A stretch of 64,000 nucleotides of DNA from Croceicoccus sp. YJ47 (GTDB lineage Bacteria > Pseudomonadota > Alphaproteobacteria > Sphingomonadales > Sphingomonadaceae). Made by a program: the position numbers and the translations under genes. How positions within the stretch are numbered: the first letter of the stretch is position 1; each line of letters starts with the position of its first letter. The DNA lies in the NCBI RefSeq assembly GCF_016745095.1, contig NZ_CP067087.1, positions 2,220,501 through 2,284,500 on the forward strand, in the 5' to 3' direction. The notes beneath the pieces were generated by a model. The model searched no databases, was not told where the DNA came from, and was given only the letters and a program-made list of their open reading frames with translations. Positions 16,393 to 25,301 of this stretch are shown one piece after another.

Positions 16393-17673
16393 ATGGTGCA
16401 GGCGCAGAACATCCGCCCCCGCATTTTCGATGCGGATGACCCGGCGCTGACCGCCGGGTCCGATCGTCTTGGCGTGTTGATCGTGGACGACGACGACGCC
16501 GTGGCACGCTTCCTCGGCGATGCGCTGGCGCGCATGGGTTGCGAAATATCGCTGGCCCATGATTTCGACCAGGCGATCCGTCAGATGCATGTCGGCATCG
16601 ACATGGTCGTGACCGACCTGCGCATGCCGGGCCGCGACGGCATGGACCTCGTGCGGGCGCTGCGCGGGTCGCACGACCGGGCCCTGCTCCATGTCGTGAT
16701 GATCACCGCGTGCAAGGACGAGGAAACGATCGGCCTCGCGACCGAGGCCGGGGTGGACGATTTCCTGTTCAAGCCGGTCGATCCGGTCAAGCTGATGCTC
16801 GTCCTGTCGCGCACCCGGCGGTCGGTGCGACTGCATCGCATGCTGCAACGGCGCAACACGATGCTGACGCGGACGCATGAGCGGATGCGCACGCTTTTGT
16901 GCGAGCTGCGCGACGATCTCGATGCGGCGGCGGGAATGCACCGGCGCCTGCTCCCGCGGGAAGAACAACTGCCCGGATTGCGCATGACGCATGTCTATCG
17001 CCCGGCCACGATGCTGGGCGGCGACACGATTGGCGCGGTCACGGTGGGGGCGGGGCGCACGCTGTTCTTCCTCCTCGATGTGCAGGGCCATGGCGTGCGC
17101 GCCAGCCTCGCCAGCTTTCACTATCATCGCCGCCTGCAGCAGATGGCGCCTGCCGATGCGGATGCGCTGTCGCTGGCGATGCAGCGGCTGAACCGTGAAA
17201 TCCTGGCGGAGAAAGACGAGATCTACGCGACCGCCATTGCCGGCATCGTCGATGTTCCCGCCGGGGAGGGGTGGATCATCCGCGCCGGGCATCCCGAACC
17301 CCTGGTCATGCAGGCGGGCGGCGGCGCGGCTGGCGAAACCCGTCGGCTCGATACCGCGGGCGCCTTTCCGCTCGGCTGGTTCTCACAGTCCGAGTTCCGG
17401 GCGACGCGCTTTCCTTTTGCGGAGGGCACACGGCTCGTCATCTATTCCGACGGGCTGCTCGATTGCTGCGAAGCGGCCGGAATGCCGGACGCGCAATCGC
17501 TCTCCGCGTGGATCGGCACCTGCCGCGACCGGCCCATCGCCGCCATCGGCGCCCTGGTGGAGCGGCTGCTCGCGCACAGGGACGGCGACCTGCCGCTTGC
17601 CGACGATGTCTCACTGCTTGCTATCGAGCCGGATTGCGCATCCGGTGCCCTTCACGAGAGGACCGATCCTTGA
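16393..17673 (+). CDS. Response-regulator receiver fused to PP2C/SpoIIE phosphatase
   Basis: 426 residues. Residues 25-145 are a receiver with acidic pocket VDDDDA (32-35), phosphoacceptor Asp75 in TDLRMPGRDG and the conserved lysine in FLFKPVD. A helical linker (about 150-200, ending MHRRLLP) leads to a SpoIIE-like PP2C domain with metal aspartates in MLGGDTIG, LLDVQGHGVRAS and LADDVSLLAI. It should dephosphorylate the STAS antagonist encoded next, in response to a histidine kinase not present here. Its stop overlaps the STAS start. This is the input module of a partner-switching pathway such as those governing general stress or biofilm responses. Confidence 0.87.
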   Translation: MVQAQNIRPRIFDADDPALTAGSDRLGVLIVDDDDAVARFLGDALARMGCEISLAHDFDQAIRQMHVGIDMVVTDLRMPGRDGMDLVRALRGSHDRALLHVVMITACKDEETIGLATEAGVDDFLFKPVDPVKLMLVLSRTRRSVRLHRMLQRRNTMLTRTHERMRTLLCELRDDLDAAAGMHRRLLPREEQLPGLRMTHVYRPATMLGGDTIGAVTVGAGRTLFFLLDVQGHGVRASLASFHYHRRLQQMAPADADALSLAMQRLNREILAEKDEIYATAIAGIVDVPAGEGWIIRAGHPEPLVMQAGGGAAGETRRLDTAGAFPLGWFSQSEFRATRFPFAEGTRLVIYSDGLLDCCEAAGMPDAQSLSAWIGTCRDRPIAAIGALVERLLAHRDGDLPLADDVSLLAIEPDCASGALHERTDP

Positions 17674-17987
17674 CCGACACGGCCATCATACATGTCGCGC
17701 ATACCCGGCTGGATGCCGCAGCGGCGCCCGATTTCCGCGCAATGCTGGACGCGAAAGTGGGGCCGGAATGTACCCGCGTCCTTCTCGACCTGTCGGTGGT
17801 GGAGTTCATGGATTCCACAGGGCTCGGCGTGCTCGTATGGCTGGTGAAACATGTGGGGGACCGGGGCGCTATCGCCATTGCCGGAACCCGTCCGGCGGTC
17901 GCCACGCTGTTCCGGCTCACAGGATTCGATACCTTGCTGCCAATCTGCGGGAGCGAGGAGGAGGCACGCGATGCCCTCTCGCTCTGA
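17670..17987 (+). CDS. STAS-domain anti-anti-sigma factor (RsbV/SpoIIAA-like)
   Basis: 105 residues from TTG 17670, preceded by GAGAGGA at a good distance and overlapping the phosphatase stop. The single STAS domain contains LDLSVVEFMDSTGLGVLVW; the serine of DSTGLG is the usual phosphorylation site of the family. Dephosphorylated by the PP2C protein, it would bind the HATPase protein encoded next and release that protein's target. No sigma factor gene is adjacent, so the final target is not known. Confidence 0.85.
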   Translation: MTDTAIIHVAHTRLDAAAAPDFRAMLDAKVGPECTRVLLDLSVVEFMDSTGLGVLVWLVKHVGDRGAIAIAGTRPAVATLFRLTGFDTLLPICGSEEEARDALSL

Positions 17988-18405
17988 TCCGTTCATCCGC
18001 GTGCCCGCCAATCTGGAGGCGGTGCGCGACCTCGCCGCATGGGCGCAGGGCGCGTGCAGCGATGCAGGCGTTGCCGACGATATTGCGCTCGAACTCGAAC
18101 TCGCGCTTGTCGAGGCGGCGACCAATATCGTCGTTCATGCCATGCCGGGCGATGGCAACGCGGATGCGGTCGGCGAAATCACCTGCACCGCGCATTTTAC
18201 CGCCGATGCGGTGCGCTTCACGTTGAACGACGACGGCGCCCCCGCACCGGCGGGCACGTTCACGACCGCGACGACGCCCGCCGACCCGCTGGCCGAAACC
18301 GGGCGCGGCATGGCGATCCTGCAATTGTGCATCGACGAACTCGAATATTCCCGCGCGAACGGGCGCAACCGGCTGGAGTTGCGCCGGCGCCTGCCCGCGC
18401 GATAA
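17971..18405 (+). CDS. HATPase anti-sigma/serine kinase (RsbW-like)
   Basis: 144 residues from ATG 17971 with GGAGGAGG just upstream, overlapping the STAS gene by 17 bp. The GHKL kinase motifs are visible: N box LALVEAATNIVVHA, then the DDGAPAPAG loop and the GRGMAILQL lid region. Such proteins phosphorylate the STAS antagonist and sequester a sigma factor or other partner. The last 56 bp of the gene lie in copy 1 of a tandem duplication, so an orphan copy of its tail exists downstream. Confidence 0.85.
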   Translation: MPSRSDPFIRVPANLEAVRDLAAWAQGACSDAGVADDIALELELALVEAATNIVVHAMPGDGNADAVGEITCTAHFTADAVRFTLNDDGAPAPAGTFTTATTPADPLAETGRGMAILQLCIDELEYSRANGRNRLELRRRLPAR

Positions 18406-18691
18406 TGCGAGATTCGATAGCCTAGGATCAAAACCGGATATTGGCGCCCGCCGTGATACGCGCGCCATAATCGGCGCTTGCCGCGGGTACGCGTATATCC
18501 GCGCGGCGAATATCCGTGTACCCGCGCGAACGGGCGCAACCGGCTGGAGTTGCGCCGGCGCCTGCCCGCGCGATAATGCGAGATTCGATAGTCCGGCATC
18601 AAAACCGGATATTGGCCCCCGCCGTGATACGCGCGCCATAATCGGCGCTGGCCGCGGGGACGCGTATATCTTCGCTACGAATATCCGTGTC
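18350..18691. repeat. 171-bp tandem duplication across two convergent gene ends
   Basis: The segment starting CCCGCGCGAACGGGCGCAAC at 18350 is repeated at 18521. Each copy carries the tail of the RsbW-like gene (ending LPAR-stop) and, on the other strand, the last residues of the porin (ITAGANIRF-stop). The copies differ at about ten positions, mostly in CCTAGG versus TCCGGC after the rsbW tail and in the DIRRAD/DIRSED stretch of the porin end. Confidence 0.9.
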
Positions 18692-19468
18692 GCTGTAGCG
18701 GAGCGTGAAGGATAGCGGCGCCAGATTATATTCGCCGCCGATCGCCCAGTCGTTATAGGCGCCGCCGGGCCGCAGACGTTCCGCGCGGGCGGGGTCGTCG
18801 ACGGAGCCGCTCGACCGCCCGACATGGGCGTTGAGCGCCAGAGGAGAGCCCCAGAAACCGAAACGCCCCTCCAGCCTGCGGTAGAAATTGCTGCCGCCGA
18901 TCGCATCCTGCGGCGGGGCATAGCTCGCCAGGAGGGTGACCGAGGCCGGGCCGAGCGCGCCGCCGATGCCGGCCTGCGCCTCGGCATAATCCTGCTCCCC
19001 GTCGCCGCCGGGAAAGACATGGCCGATCGCCATCGCGTAGTAATTGGCAAGGCCGATCCGGCCGCCGTAGCTGGCATTGAGATCGACGCCGATTTCGGCC
19101 CCGCCATGCCGCGCCGAACCGCGCAGCGTGGTGGCCTCGGCGCCGACGGCGATATTCGTGGTCACGGGCAGGCTGCCGAAAACGTGTGCGGCGGTCCGCC
19201 CGTCGCTCCAGCTCAGCCCCCGCACGCGTTCATCTGTCGTCACGCCGGCTTCGATCGTGGGTCCGGTCTGGGCGTGCGCTGCGGGCGACACCGAAACCGC
19301 CGCGCCCACGGCGAGGAGGATGCTCCATGTGCTGGACGAAAATCGGGTCGGGTCTGAAGAAATCGGTCGTCTCCCACAAAGGCGTTCGAACAAGTCCGCG
19401 CGCTTAACGCAAAGGGCTTGCTGCAATGTGTATGAAACGAAATTTCCATCTTCGGCGCAGGTGATCAC
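18599..19468 (-). CDS. TorF family putative porin
   Basis: Up to 289 residues if ATG 19468 is used; the true start is uncertain and may be nearer TTG 19399. A signal peptide core ILLAVGAAVSVSPAAHA-QTG precedes the mature protein. The body shows alternating beta strands and family blocks: TIEAGVTTDERVRGLSWSDGR at the mature N-terminus, GLANYYAMAIGHVF, GPASVTLLASYAPPQ and the terminal Phe of ITAGANIRF. It is an outer-membrane channel of unknown solute, common in sphingomonads. Its 3' end is the second copy of the tandem duplication. Confidence 0.78.
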   Translation of the reverse strand: MITCAEDGNFVSYTLQQALCVKRADLFERLCGRRPISSDPTRFSSSTWSILLAVGAAVSVSPAAHAQTGPTIEAGVTTDERVRGLSWSDGRTAAHVFGSLPVTTNIAVGAEATTLRGSARHGGAEIGVDLNASYGGRIGLANYYAMAIGHVFPGGDGEQDYAEAQAGIGGALGPASVTLLASYAPPQDAIGGSNFYRRLEGRFGFWGSPLALNAHVGRSSGSVDDPARAERLRPGGAYNDWAIGGEYNLAPLSFTLRYSDTDIRSEDIRVPAASADYGARITAGANIRF

Positions 19469-19609
19469 GTGCCGAAGCTACGAGTGTTGGCGAGACGGCG
19501 TCGACGGCCAGGGGGCAGCGGAAGCGCCACGTGGTATTTGCCGAATTCGGCCCCTGCCGTGACCGCGCGCGATCCGCTGCGCTGGCAACGCCACTGGCGT
19601 TCGGGGAGG

Positions 19610-19993
19610 GGGGCGGCAAGTCTTGTCGATGAAGCGGAGCGGCCCATACCAGCTCATGATCGGAACGCCGGCATCATTACGCACGTGTAGATAGCCGGTG
19701 ACGAGCGGATTGTCCGTAAAACGCGGATTGTGTGCGGCGTTCAGCAGCTGCACGGCTCACCGATAGTATGGGCGCAGAACGCGCATTCGCGGCGGCTCGG
19801 GCACAGAAGCAGGCGGTGCCGCGCCTTGAACCATTGCCGCGTTCTGTCGATGACTGATGGCCGCGATGGGGCATCCGGTCAAACCCGCCGCCTCATCGAC
19901 GATTCCATCAAGAGATGGGGCCGGATCGGTATCGGGAATGTCGCGACGATACAGCTCCGACAGTCGTTTCGATTCGAGAGAACGACGCGGCAT
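19610..19993 (-). pseudogene. Degenerate GAF-domain sensor fragment
   Basis: Pieces of one GAF domain are found in order on the minus strand but in three frames: RLSELYRRDIPDT and GLTGCPIAAISH from 19993; WFKAR and then ECAFCAHTIGEP in another frame; NAAHNPRFTDNPLVTG and RFIDKT in a third. GAF domains of sensor kinases and cyclases have this order (DRQWFKAR, FCAH, DPRFADNPLV, CVID). At least two frameshifts separate the pieces, and no kinase or GGDEF domain follows. The rest of 19469-20100 holds nothing else convincing. Confidence 0.7.
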
Positions 19994-20100
19994 TCATGGT
20001 GCTCGCGATCCGATGCCGCGCATGATGCTCCCGGCATGGCGAGCATCAAGCGCGGACGTCGTCACTGTGCGCAAGAAGGTTTCCGGCGTCGTCGGCCGTG

Positions 20101-21144
20101 TCAGGCCGCCTTGGCCTTCTCCTTCGTCTTCGCGAGGATCCAGTTGCCCACCTCGGCAGCCGTGACCGATTCGGCCGCGACGCCGAGTTCGTCGAGCGCG
20201 GGCTTCCGGCTCTCGCCGCCGGTTTCCACGCAATCCTGCACGAACACGTCGGCGCCGCTCTTCGACAGCGCCTGAAGCCCGCGGGCGCCATCCTTGCTCG
20301 TTCCCGAAAGCAGGCCCGCCAGAACCGGTGTCCCCGCCCGTGCGAAGCTTGCGAAAAGCATGTCGGCAGAGGGCCGCGCCCCGCCGATCGGTTCTTTCTC
20401 GACCAGCTTCAGCAGCGGGGCGAAATCGTTTTCGAACACGACATGCTTGTGCTTTGCATAGACGAGATAGACCGTTCCGGGCACCATCATGGTTTCATCG
20501 CCCGCCGTTTCGATCTTGCACGCGACGCTTGGCCGGAGGGGGTCGATCATGCGGTCGATAAAGGATTCGTCCGCATCGATGAGGACCACGGTTTCCGGAC
20601 AATTGGCAGGGTAGCCGGCGATCGTTTCGCGAATGACCTCGATACTTTCCGTGGCGCCGGCAAGAACGACAATGCGCCCGTCCGGTAGGTAATCAGCCAG
20701 GGCGACGGAGGCCCCGCCCTGCGGTGCTCCGCGATTTTTAAGGTCGGTATTGGCCGCTTCGTTCACGATCGCGCCGAGCTTGGCGACGGTTGCATTGAAC
20801 TGTTCCGGGGTGGTGTGAAGCGGTTTGGGAAAACAGCCCACCGCGCCGAGCTCCAGCGCCTTTTGCGCGGTGCCCGTGCCATCCTGCGTCACGCTGGACA
20901 GCATGATGACCGGAATAGGGTCGGTTTCCATCAGCTCGGCCAGAAATTCCATCCCGCTCATGCCGGGCATTTCGACATCGAGGGTGAGAACATTGGGCTT
21001 CAGGGTCGGGATGAGCTTGCGCGCTTCCTCCGCGCTGCGCGCATCGCCGACGACTTCGACGCCCTTGGCCTGTTCGAGGATGTCGCGAAACAATGCGCGC
21101 ATCGCGGTGGAATCATCGACGATCAAAACGCGGGCCGTACTCAT
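20101..21144 (-). CDS. CheB-like protein with intact receiver and inactivated methylesterase domain
   Basis: 347 residues from ATG 21144, preceded by AAGGA. The N-terminal receiver is complete: VDDS, TLDVEMPG with the phosphoacceptor Asp, LSSVTQ and CFPKPL with the conserved lysine. The C-terminal domain aligns with CheB methylesterases but has lost the catalytic serine (the GSSTGG position reads AGATES) and histidine (the VQH position reads LID). The acid region GLLSGTSKDGARGL keeps its Asp. It should still be phosphorylated by CheA but not demethylate receptors, so a phosphate sink or adaptor is likely. It is divergent from the chemoreceptor gene across about 290 bp. Confidence 0.85.
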   Translation of the reverse strand: MSTARVLIVDDSTAMRALFRDILEQAKGVEVVGDARSAEEARKLIPTLKPNVLTLDVEMPGMSGMEFLAELMETDPIPVIMLSSVTQDGTGTAQKALELGAVGCFPKPLHTTPEQFNATVAKLGAIVNEAANTDLKNRGAPQGGASVALADYLPDGRIVVLAGATESIEVIRETIAGYPANCPETVVLIDADESFIDRMIDPLRPSVACKIETAGDETMMVPGTVYLVYAKHKHVVFENDFAPLLKLVEKEPIGGARPSADMLFASFARAGTPVLAGLLSGTSKDGARGLQALSKSGADVFVQDCVETGGESRKPALDELGVAAESVTAAEVGNWILAKTKEKAKAA

Positions 21145-21437
21145 GGCGCTAATCCTTTGCATGGTCTGGACGGAAAAACCGTTCTGAACGGCTGTCCTTT
21201 CGCCATCCTATGGCGTGCGCACTCACAAACCTCGCCTTACCGCACCCTAGGGAATGGACCTTAACCGGACATAGCGAGTCCGTCAGCACCACGGCGCATA
21301 AGAAGGGGCAGGGAGACAGAAGCGGTCGCGTCGAGCCTATGGATTTATCCGTAGGACATACGACACGCGATCGGTCCACTTTCGGATGTAGTTGGCCGTA
21401 AATGGTGAGGGATTCGCCGTCGCTACAATCGATATTT

Positions 21438-22904
21438 ATGAAAGTTACTGACATGCTTGACTGGTTTGAGAAATCAGCTCCCATTCGCAAGAAATTCGAT
21501 ACGCTGATCACAATATTCGCGACTCTTTCGATTCTCGAAATTATCGTCGTCTTTCTGGGACGGATGGACGTGATCGGGGCCAGCCTCGAAGAGGGCGTGA
21601 TCGTATCGAGCGCGCTTCTCACCATGACGACCATTTATCTGGCGAAACGGCGCGTGTGCGATCCCTATGTCGATACGGTGGAGCGTATGGAAGGGCTCGC
21701 GGCGGGTGATACCCAGTCGCGCATCGGCTACGAAGACTATACCGATTGCGTCGGACGCATGAACAAGGCGATGACCACGTTCCGCGACAACGCGGAAGAG
21801 GTCCGCCGGGCGCAGAAAAGCTCCGAGCAGGTCGTTCAGGATTTTTCCACGGCTCTCAACCGCCTCGCCGACGGCGATCTTACCGTGCGCATCGAGCAGA
21901 CGGGGCACAGCGAATATGCCGCCCTGCACGACGCGTTCAACCGCTCCGTCTCCGGCCTGTCCGACATGATTCAGCAGGTGCATGCCTCGGCCAGCGGGGT
22001 GAATACCGGCGCCAATGAAATCCGCGCCGCGTCCGACGATCTCGCGATCCGCAACGAACAGCAGGCCGCGAGCCTGGAGGAAACCGCCGCCGCGATGAGC
22101 CAGGTGACCGATCTGGTCAAGAAAGCCGCCGAAAACGCCGCCGATGCGCAGACCGCCATGTCGCAAACGCATCAGCAGGCCACCAATGGCGGCGAAGTGG
22201 TCGAGAAGGCCGTGTCCGCGATGGCCGCGATCGAAAAATCGGCCAATGAAATCACGCAGATCATCGACGTCATCGACGGCATCGCGTTTCAGACCAATCT
22301 GCTCGCGCTCAACGCAGGGGTCGAAGCGGCCCGGGCGGGCGACGCGGGCAAGGGCTTTGCCGTGGTCGCCAACGAGGTCCGCGCACTTGCGCAGCGCAGC
22401 GCCGATGCCGCGCGCGACATCAAGGAGCTGATCAACGCCAGTTCCAAGCAGGTCGGCGCCGGCGTGCAGCTGGTCGGCGAAACCGGCGGACTGCTCTCGC
22501 AGATCGTCACCGGGGTCGACGACGTCCACACGCAGGTCAACAATATCGCCCAGATGGCCGCATCGCAGGCCTCGCGCCTCGAACAGGTCAATGGCTCGGT
22601 GGCCGACATGGATCGCATGACCCAGCAGAACGCCGCCATGGTTGAGCAATCGACCGCAGCAGCCCGCAGCCTTGCCGAAGAGGCGAACGAGCTGGGCGAG
22701 CTGGTCAAGCAATTCCGTACCGGCGCCACCAGGCCGGGTGCGACGCGCGCAAAGACCGCTGCGAAGCGGGTGCCGGCCGCCGCCAACGCCGCGCCCGCGA
22801 TCAAGCGGGTCGTCAGCGCCGCACCGGCACGCGCCGTCCCCCGTGTCGAGGGCAACCTGGCCGTTGCGGAATCCTATGACGATCAGGACTGGAGCGAGTT
22901 CTAA
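21438..22904 (+). CDS. Methyl-accepting chemotaxis protein with DWSEF tail
   Basis: 488 residues from ATG 21438; ATG 21402 and 21453 are alternatives and none has a clear ribosome site. The N-terminus holds two hydrophobic helices (LITIFATLSILEIIVVFLG and SSALLTMTTIYLA) with almost no periplasmic loop, so it probably senses from the membrane or cytosol. HAMP-like helices follow, then the signalling hairpin IDGIAFQTNLLALNAGVEAARAG. The C-terminus ends DDQDWSEF, matching the xWxxF pentapeptide that tethers CheR and CheB in other receptors. It starts the chemotaxis operon read on the plus strand. Confidence 0.9.
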   Translation: MKVTDMLDWFEKSAPIRKKFDTLITIFATLSILEIIVVFLGRMDVIGASLEEGVIVSSALLTMTTIYLAKRRVCDPYVDTVERMEGLAAGDTQSRIGYEDYTDCVGRMNKAMTTFRDNAEEVRRAQKSSEQVVQDFSTALNRLADGDLTVRIEQTGHSEYAALHDAFNRSVSGLSDMIQQVHASASGVNTGANEIRAASDDLAIRNEQQAASLEETAAAMSQVTDLVKKAAENAADAQTAMSQTHQQATNGGEVVEKAVSAMAAIEKSANEITQIIDVIDGIAFQTNLLALNAGVEAARAGDAGKGFAVVANEVRALAQRSADAARDIKELINASSKQVGAGVQLVGETGGLLSQIVTGVDDVHTQVNNIAQMAASQASRLEQVNGSVADMDRMTQQNAAMVEQSTAAARSLAEEANELGELVKQFRTGATRPGATRAKTAAKRVPAAANAAPAIKRVVSAAPARAVPRVEGNLAVAESYDDQDWSEF

Positions 22905-22925
22905 CTCGCGAGGAAGGAAAAGCAG

Positions 22926-23189
22926 ATGTCAGTGATTGAATTGCCAGCCCTGTGCGACCGGGATGCGGCCATCGCGATATGTCCCGAACTGCGCGAAGCG
23001 GCGGGGGAGCGCGCTGTTCGCGTGGACGCATCCGCGGTCGAGCGCATCGGCATCGCAATGCTCCAGTTGCTGGTGTCTGCCGCGCATACGGCAGGGGGGG
23101 TCGCCATCGTCGACCCGTCCGACCAGTTTGAAGAGGCGCTGCGCATTGCGGGCCTCGCATCGAAATTCAATCGCGGGGAAACAGCGTGA
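22926..23189 (+). CDS. STAS-domain protein in the chemotaxis operon
   Basis: 87 residues, preceded by AGGAAGGA. It is a single STAS fold with DASAVERIGIAMLQLLVSAA where antagonist proteins have DSSGLxxL; the phosphorylatable serine is not present. Similar small STAS proteins sit between receptor and cheA genes in other alphaproteobacteria, but their role is unclear. It overlaps the cheA start by four bases, so the two are coupled. It probably binds another signalling protein rather than serving as a kinase substrate. Confidence 0.78.
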   Translation: MSVIELPALCDRDAAIAICPELREAAGERAVRVDASAVERIGIAMLQLLVSAAHTAGGVAIVDPSDQFEEALRIAGLASKFNRGETA

Positions 23190-25299
23190 ACAGCGAAGAC
23201 ATTCAGAACATCTTCTTCGTCGAGTGCGAGGAATCGCTCGAAGCGGTAGAAGCTGGGCTGGAGGCGTGCCGGGACGGGACGCACGATGGCGAAACCATCA
23301 ATGCGATCTTTCGCGCGGTCCATTCGATCAAGGGTGGCGCGGGTGCGTTCGGATATGGCCCGCTGCAGGCGTTCACCCATGTCTTCGAAACCCTGCTCGC
23401 CGACGTTCGTGAGGGCACGGTTGCGGTAACCGACGATCTGACGGGGCTCCTGCTGCTGTCGCTCGATTGCGTGCGCGATCACGTCGAGACTGCGCGCTTT
23501 GGCGGAACTGCGCCGGACGATGCGGCCTTGATGGCGCAGTTGAACGAGGCGCATGAAAAGGCCGGTGCCGGCGAGGCGACCGGCGAAAACGCCGCCGCTC
23601 CCGCCGAGGCGCCGGCGTCCCCCCGGCGCCCGTGGACGACGATCTGGATGCGATGCTCGACGATCTGCTCGGCCCGGCAGCGCCCGCCACGCCGAAGGAG
23701 CCCTGGCTGTTCCACATGCGCGCGCACGGCGGCGCGATGACGAATGGCAGCGAACCGCTCTACTGGCTGCGCGAATTGCAGGAAATGGGCGGCGAATGCG
23801 TGGTTTGCGACAGCGCGAACGTCCCGCCGCTCGACGATTTCGACGTGCAGCATGGTTATCTGGGCTGGAGCTTCGCGATGCCCGCTTCGGTCAGCCGGGA
23901 GCAGGTGAGCGAAATCTTCGACTTCGTCGGCGACGATTGCGCGATCGCGTTCGGGGCGGAGGAAGGCATTCCCCCGATGCACCCCGACGCGGTGGAGCAG
24001 GCAGCGACGGCAAGCGTCGAAACCGCGGCCGGTCCGGTGCCGGCGCAAGGCGACGATGCCGGAAACGAAGCAAAGGACGCGCGCCCCGATGCCGCACAGG
24101 CCGCCTCCCGTTCGCCCAAACCGCAATCGATCCGCGTCGATCTCGCGAAGCTGGACAAGATGAACGACGGGGTCGGCGAACTGGTCATCGCGCAGGCCAT
24201 GCTGGCGCAGCGGCTCGCCGATGAAAACCTGATGCACATCGAGGAACTGGCCGTGCTCGACGCGCTCGTCCGCGATGTGCAGGAACATGCGATGGCGTTC
24301 CGCGCACAGCCGATCAGCGCGGTCTTCAGCCGCGTGCCCCGCCTGCTGCGCGAACTCGCGTCGAGCACGGGAAAACATGTCAACCTGGAGGTGACGGGCG
24401 AAACGACCGAGCTCGACAAGACGGTCGTCGACCGGTTGAGCGAGCCGCTTACCCATCTCATCCGCAATGCCGTCGACCACGGTATCGAATCCACCGAACG
24501 GCGCAAGGCCGCGGGCAAGGATCCCGAAGGCACGCTGACCCTCTCGGCCGAACAGAAATCGGGCCGGGTCGTCATCCGCATCGCCGACGACGGCGCCGGG
24601 ATCGACCGCGAACGCGTCTTTGCAAAGGCGGTCGCCAATGGCCTGATCTCGCCCGATGCGGATCTGCCCGACGAGGAAATCGACCACCTGATCTTCGCGC
24701 CCGGCTTCTCCACGGCGGAGCAGGTATCGAATATTTCCGGTCGCGGCGTGGGCATGGATGTGGTGCGCCAGAACGTGAAGGAACTGGGCGGGCGCATCAC
24801 CATCGAATCGCGCCCCGGCAAGGGCACCGCCTTCGTGCTTGCCCTGCCGCTGACGCTGGCGATTTCGGACGGCATGGTGGTGCAGGTCGGCGGGCAGTCG
24901 CTGGTCCTGCCGCTCGCGCATGTGGTCGAAAGCCTGCGCCCGCTCGCCTCCGACCTCAAGGGCATGGGCACGAGCCGGCAGCTCATCAACATTCGCGGCA
25001 GCTTCGTGCCGATCGTCCGGCTCGATCATCTGGCGGGCGAGGAACTCGCCATCGACGATCCTTGCAAGGGCGTACTCGTCATCGTCGATACGGAGCGGTG
25101 CGGACAGGCGGCGCTGCTCGTCGATTCCATCACCGATCAGCGTCAGTTCGTGATCAAGAATCTCGACACCCATTTCCGCGCCGTCGAAAGCGTGGCGGGT
25201 GCGACGATCCTAGGCAATGGACGGGTCGCGCTGATCATCGATGTCGACAATCTGGTGCAGAGCGAAAACGCCCATCCCACCCTCCAGGCGGCTGCGTGA
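23186..25299 (+). CDS. cheA: Chemotaxis histidine kinase CheA, reading frame shifted in the P1-P2 linker
   Basis: The frame from ATG 23186 encodes P1 with the phosphoacceptor His46 in FRAVHSIKGGAGAFGY and reaches the Pro/Ala linker, then would stop at 23740. The remainder is in the -1 frame: VDDDLDAMLDDLLG, a P2-like domain, P3 (SIRVDLAKLDKMNDGVGEL), P4 (N box HLIRNAVDHGIES, DDGAGID, GRGVGMDVV) and P5 up to 25299. The switch falls at a run of six C at 23619-23624; a seventh C would restore one frame of about 705 codons. Either a sequence error, a true mutation or slippage. It would phosphorylate CheY, CheB and the CheB-like protein. Confidence 0.9.
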
Positions 25300-25301
25300 C
25301 G

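Noticed and set aside
17917-19107. 396-codon minus-strand frame with internal repeats
   Set aside because: Its repeats are only the translation of the 171-bp tandem duplication in a non-coding frame.
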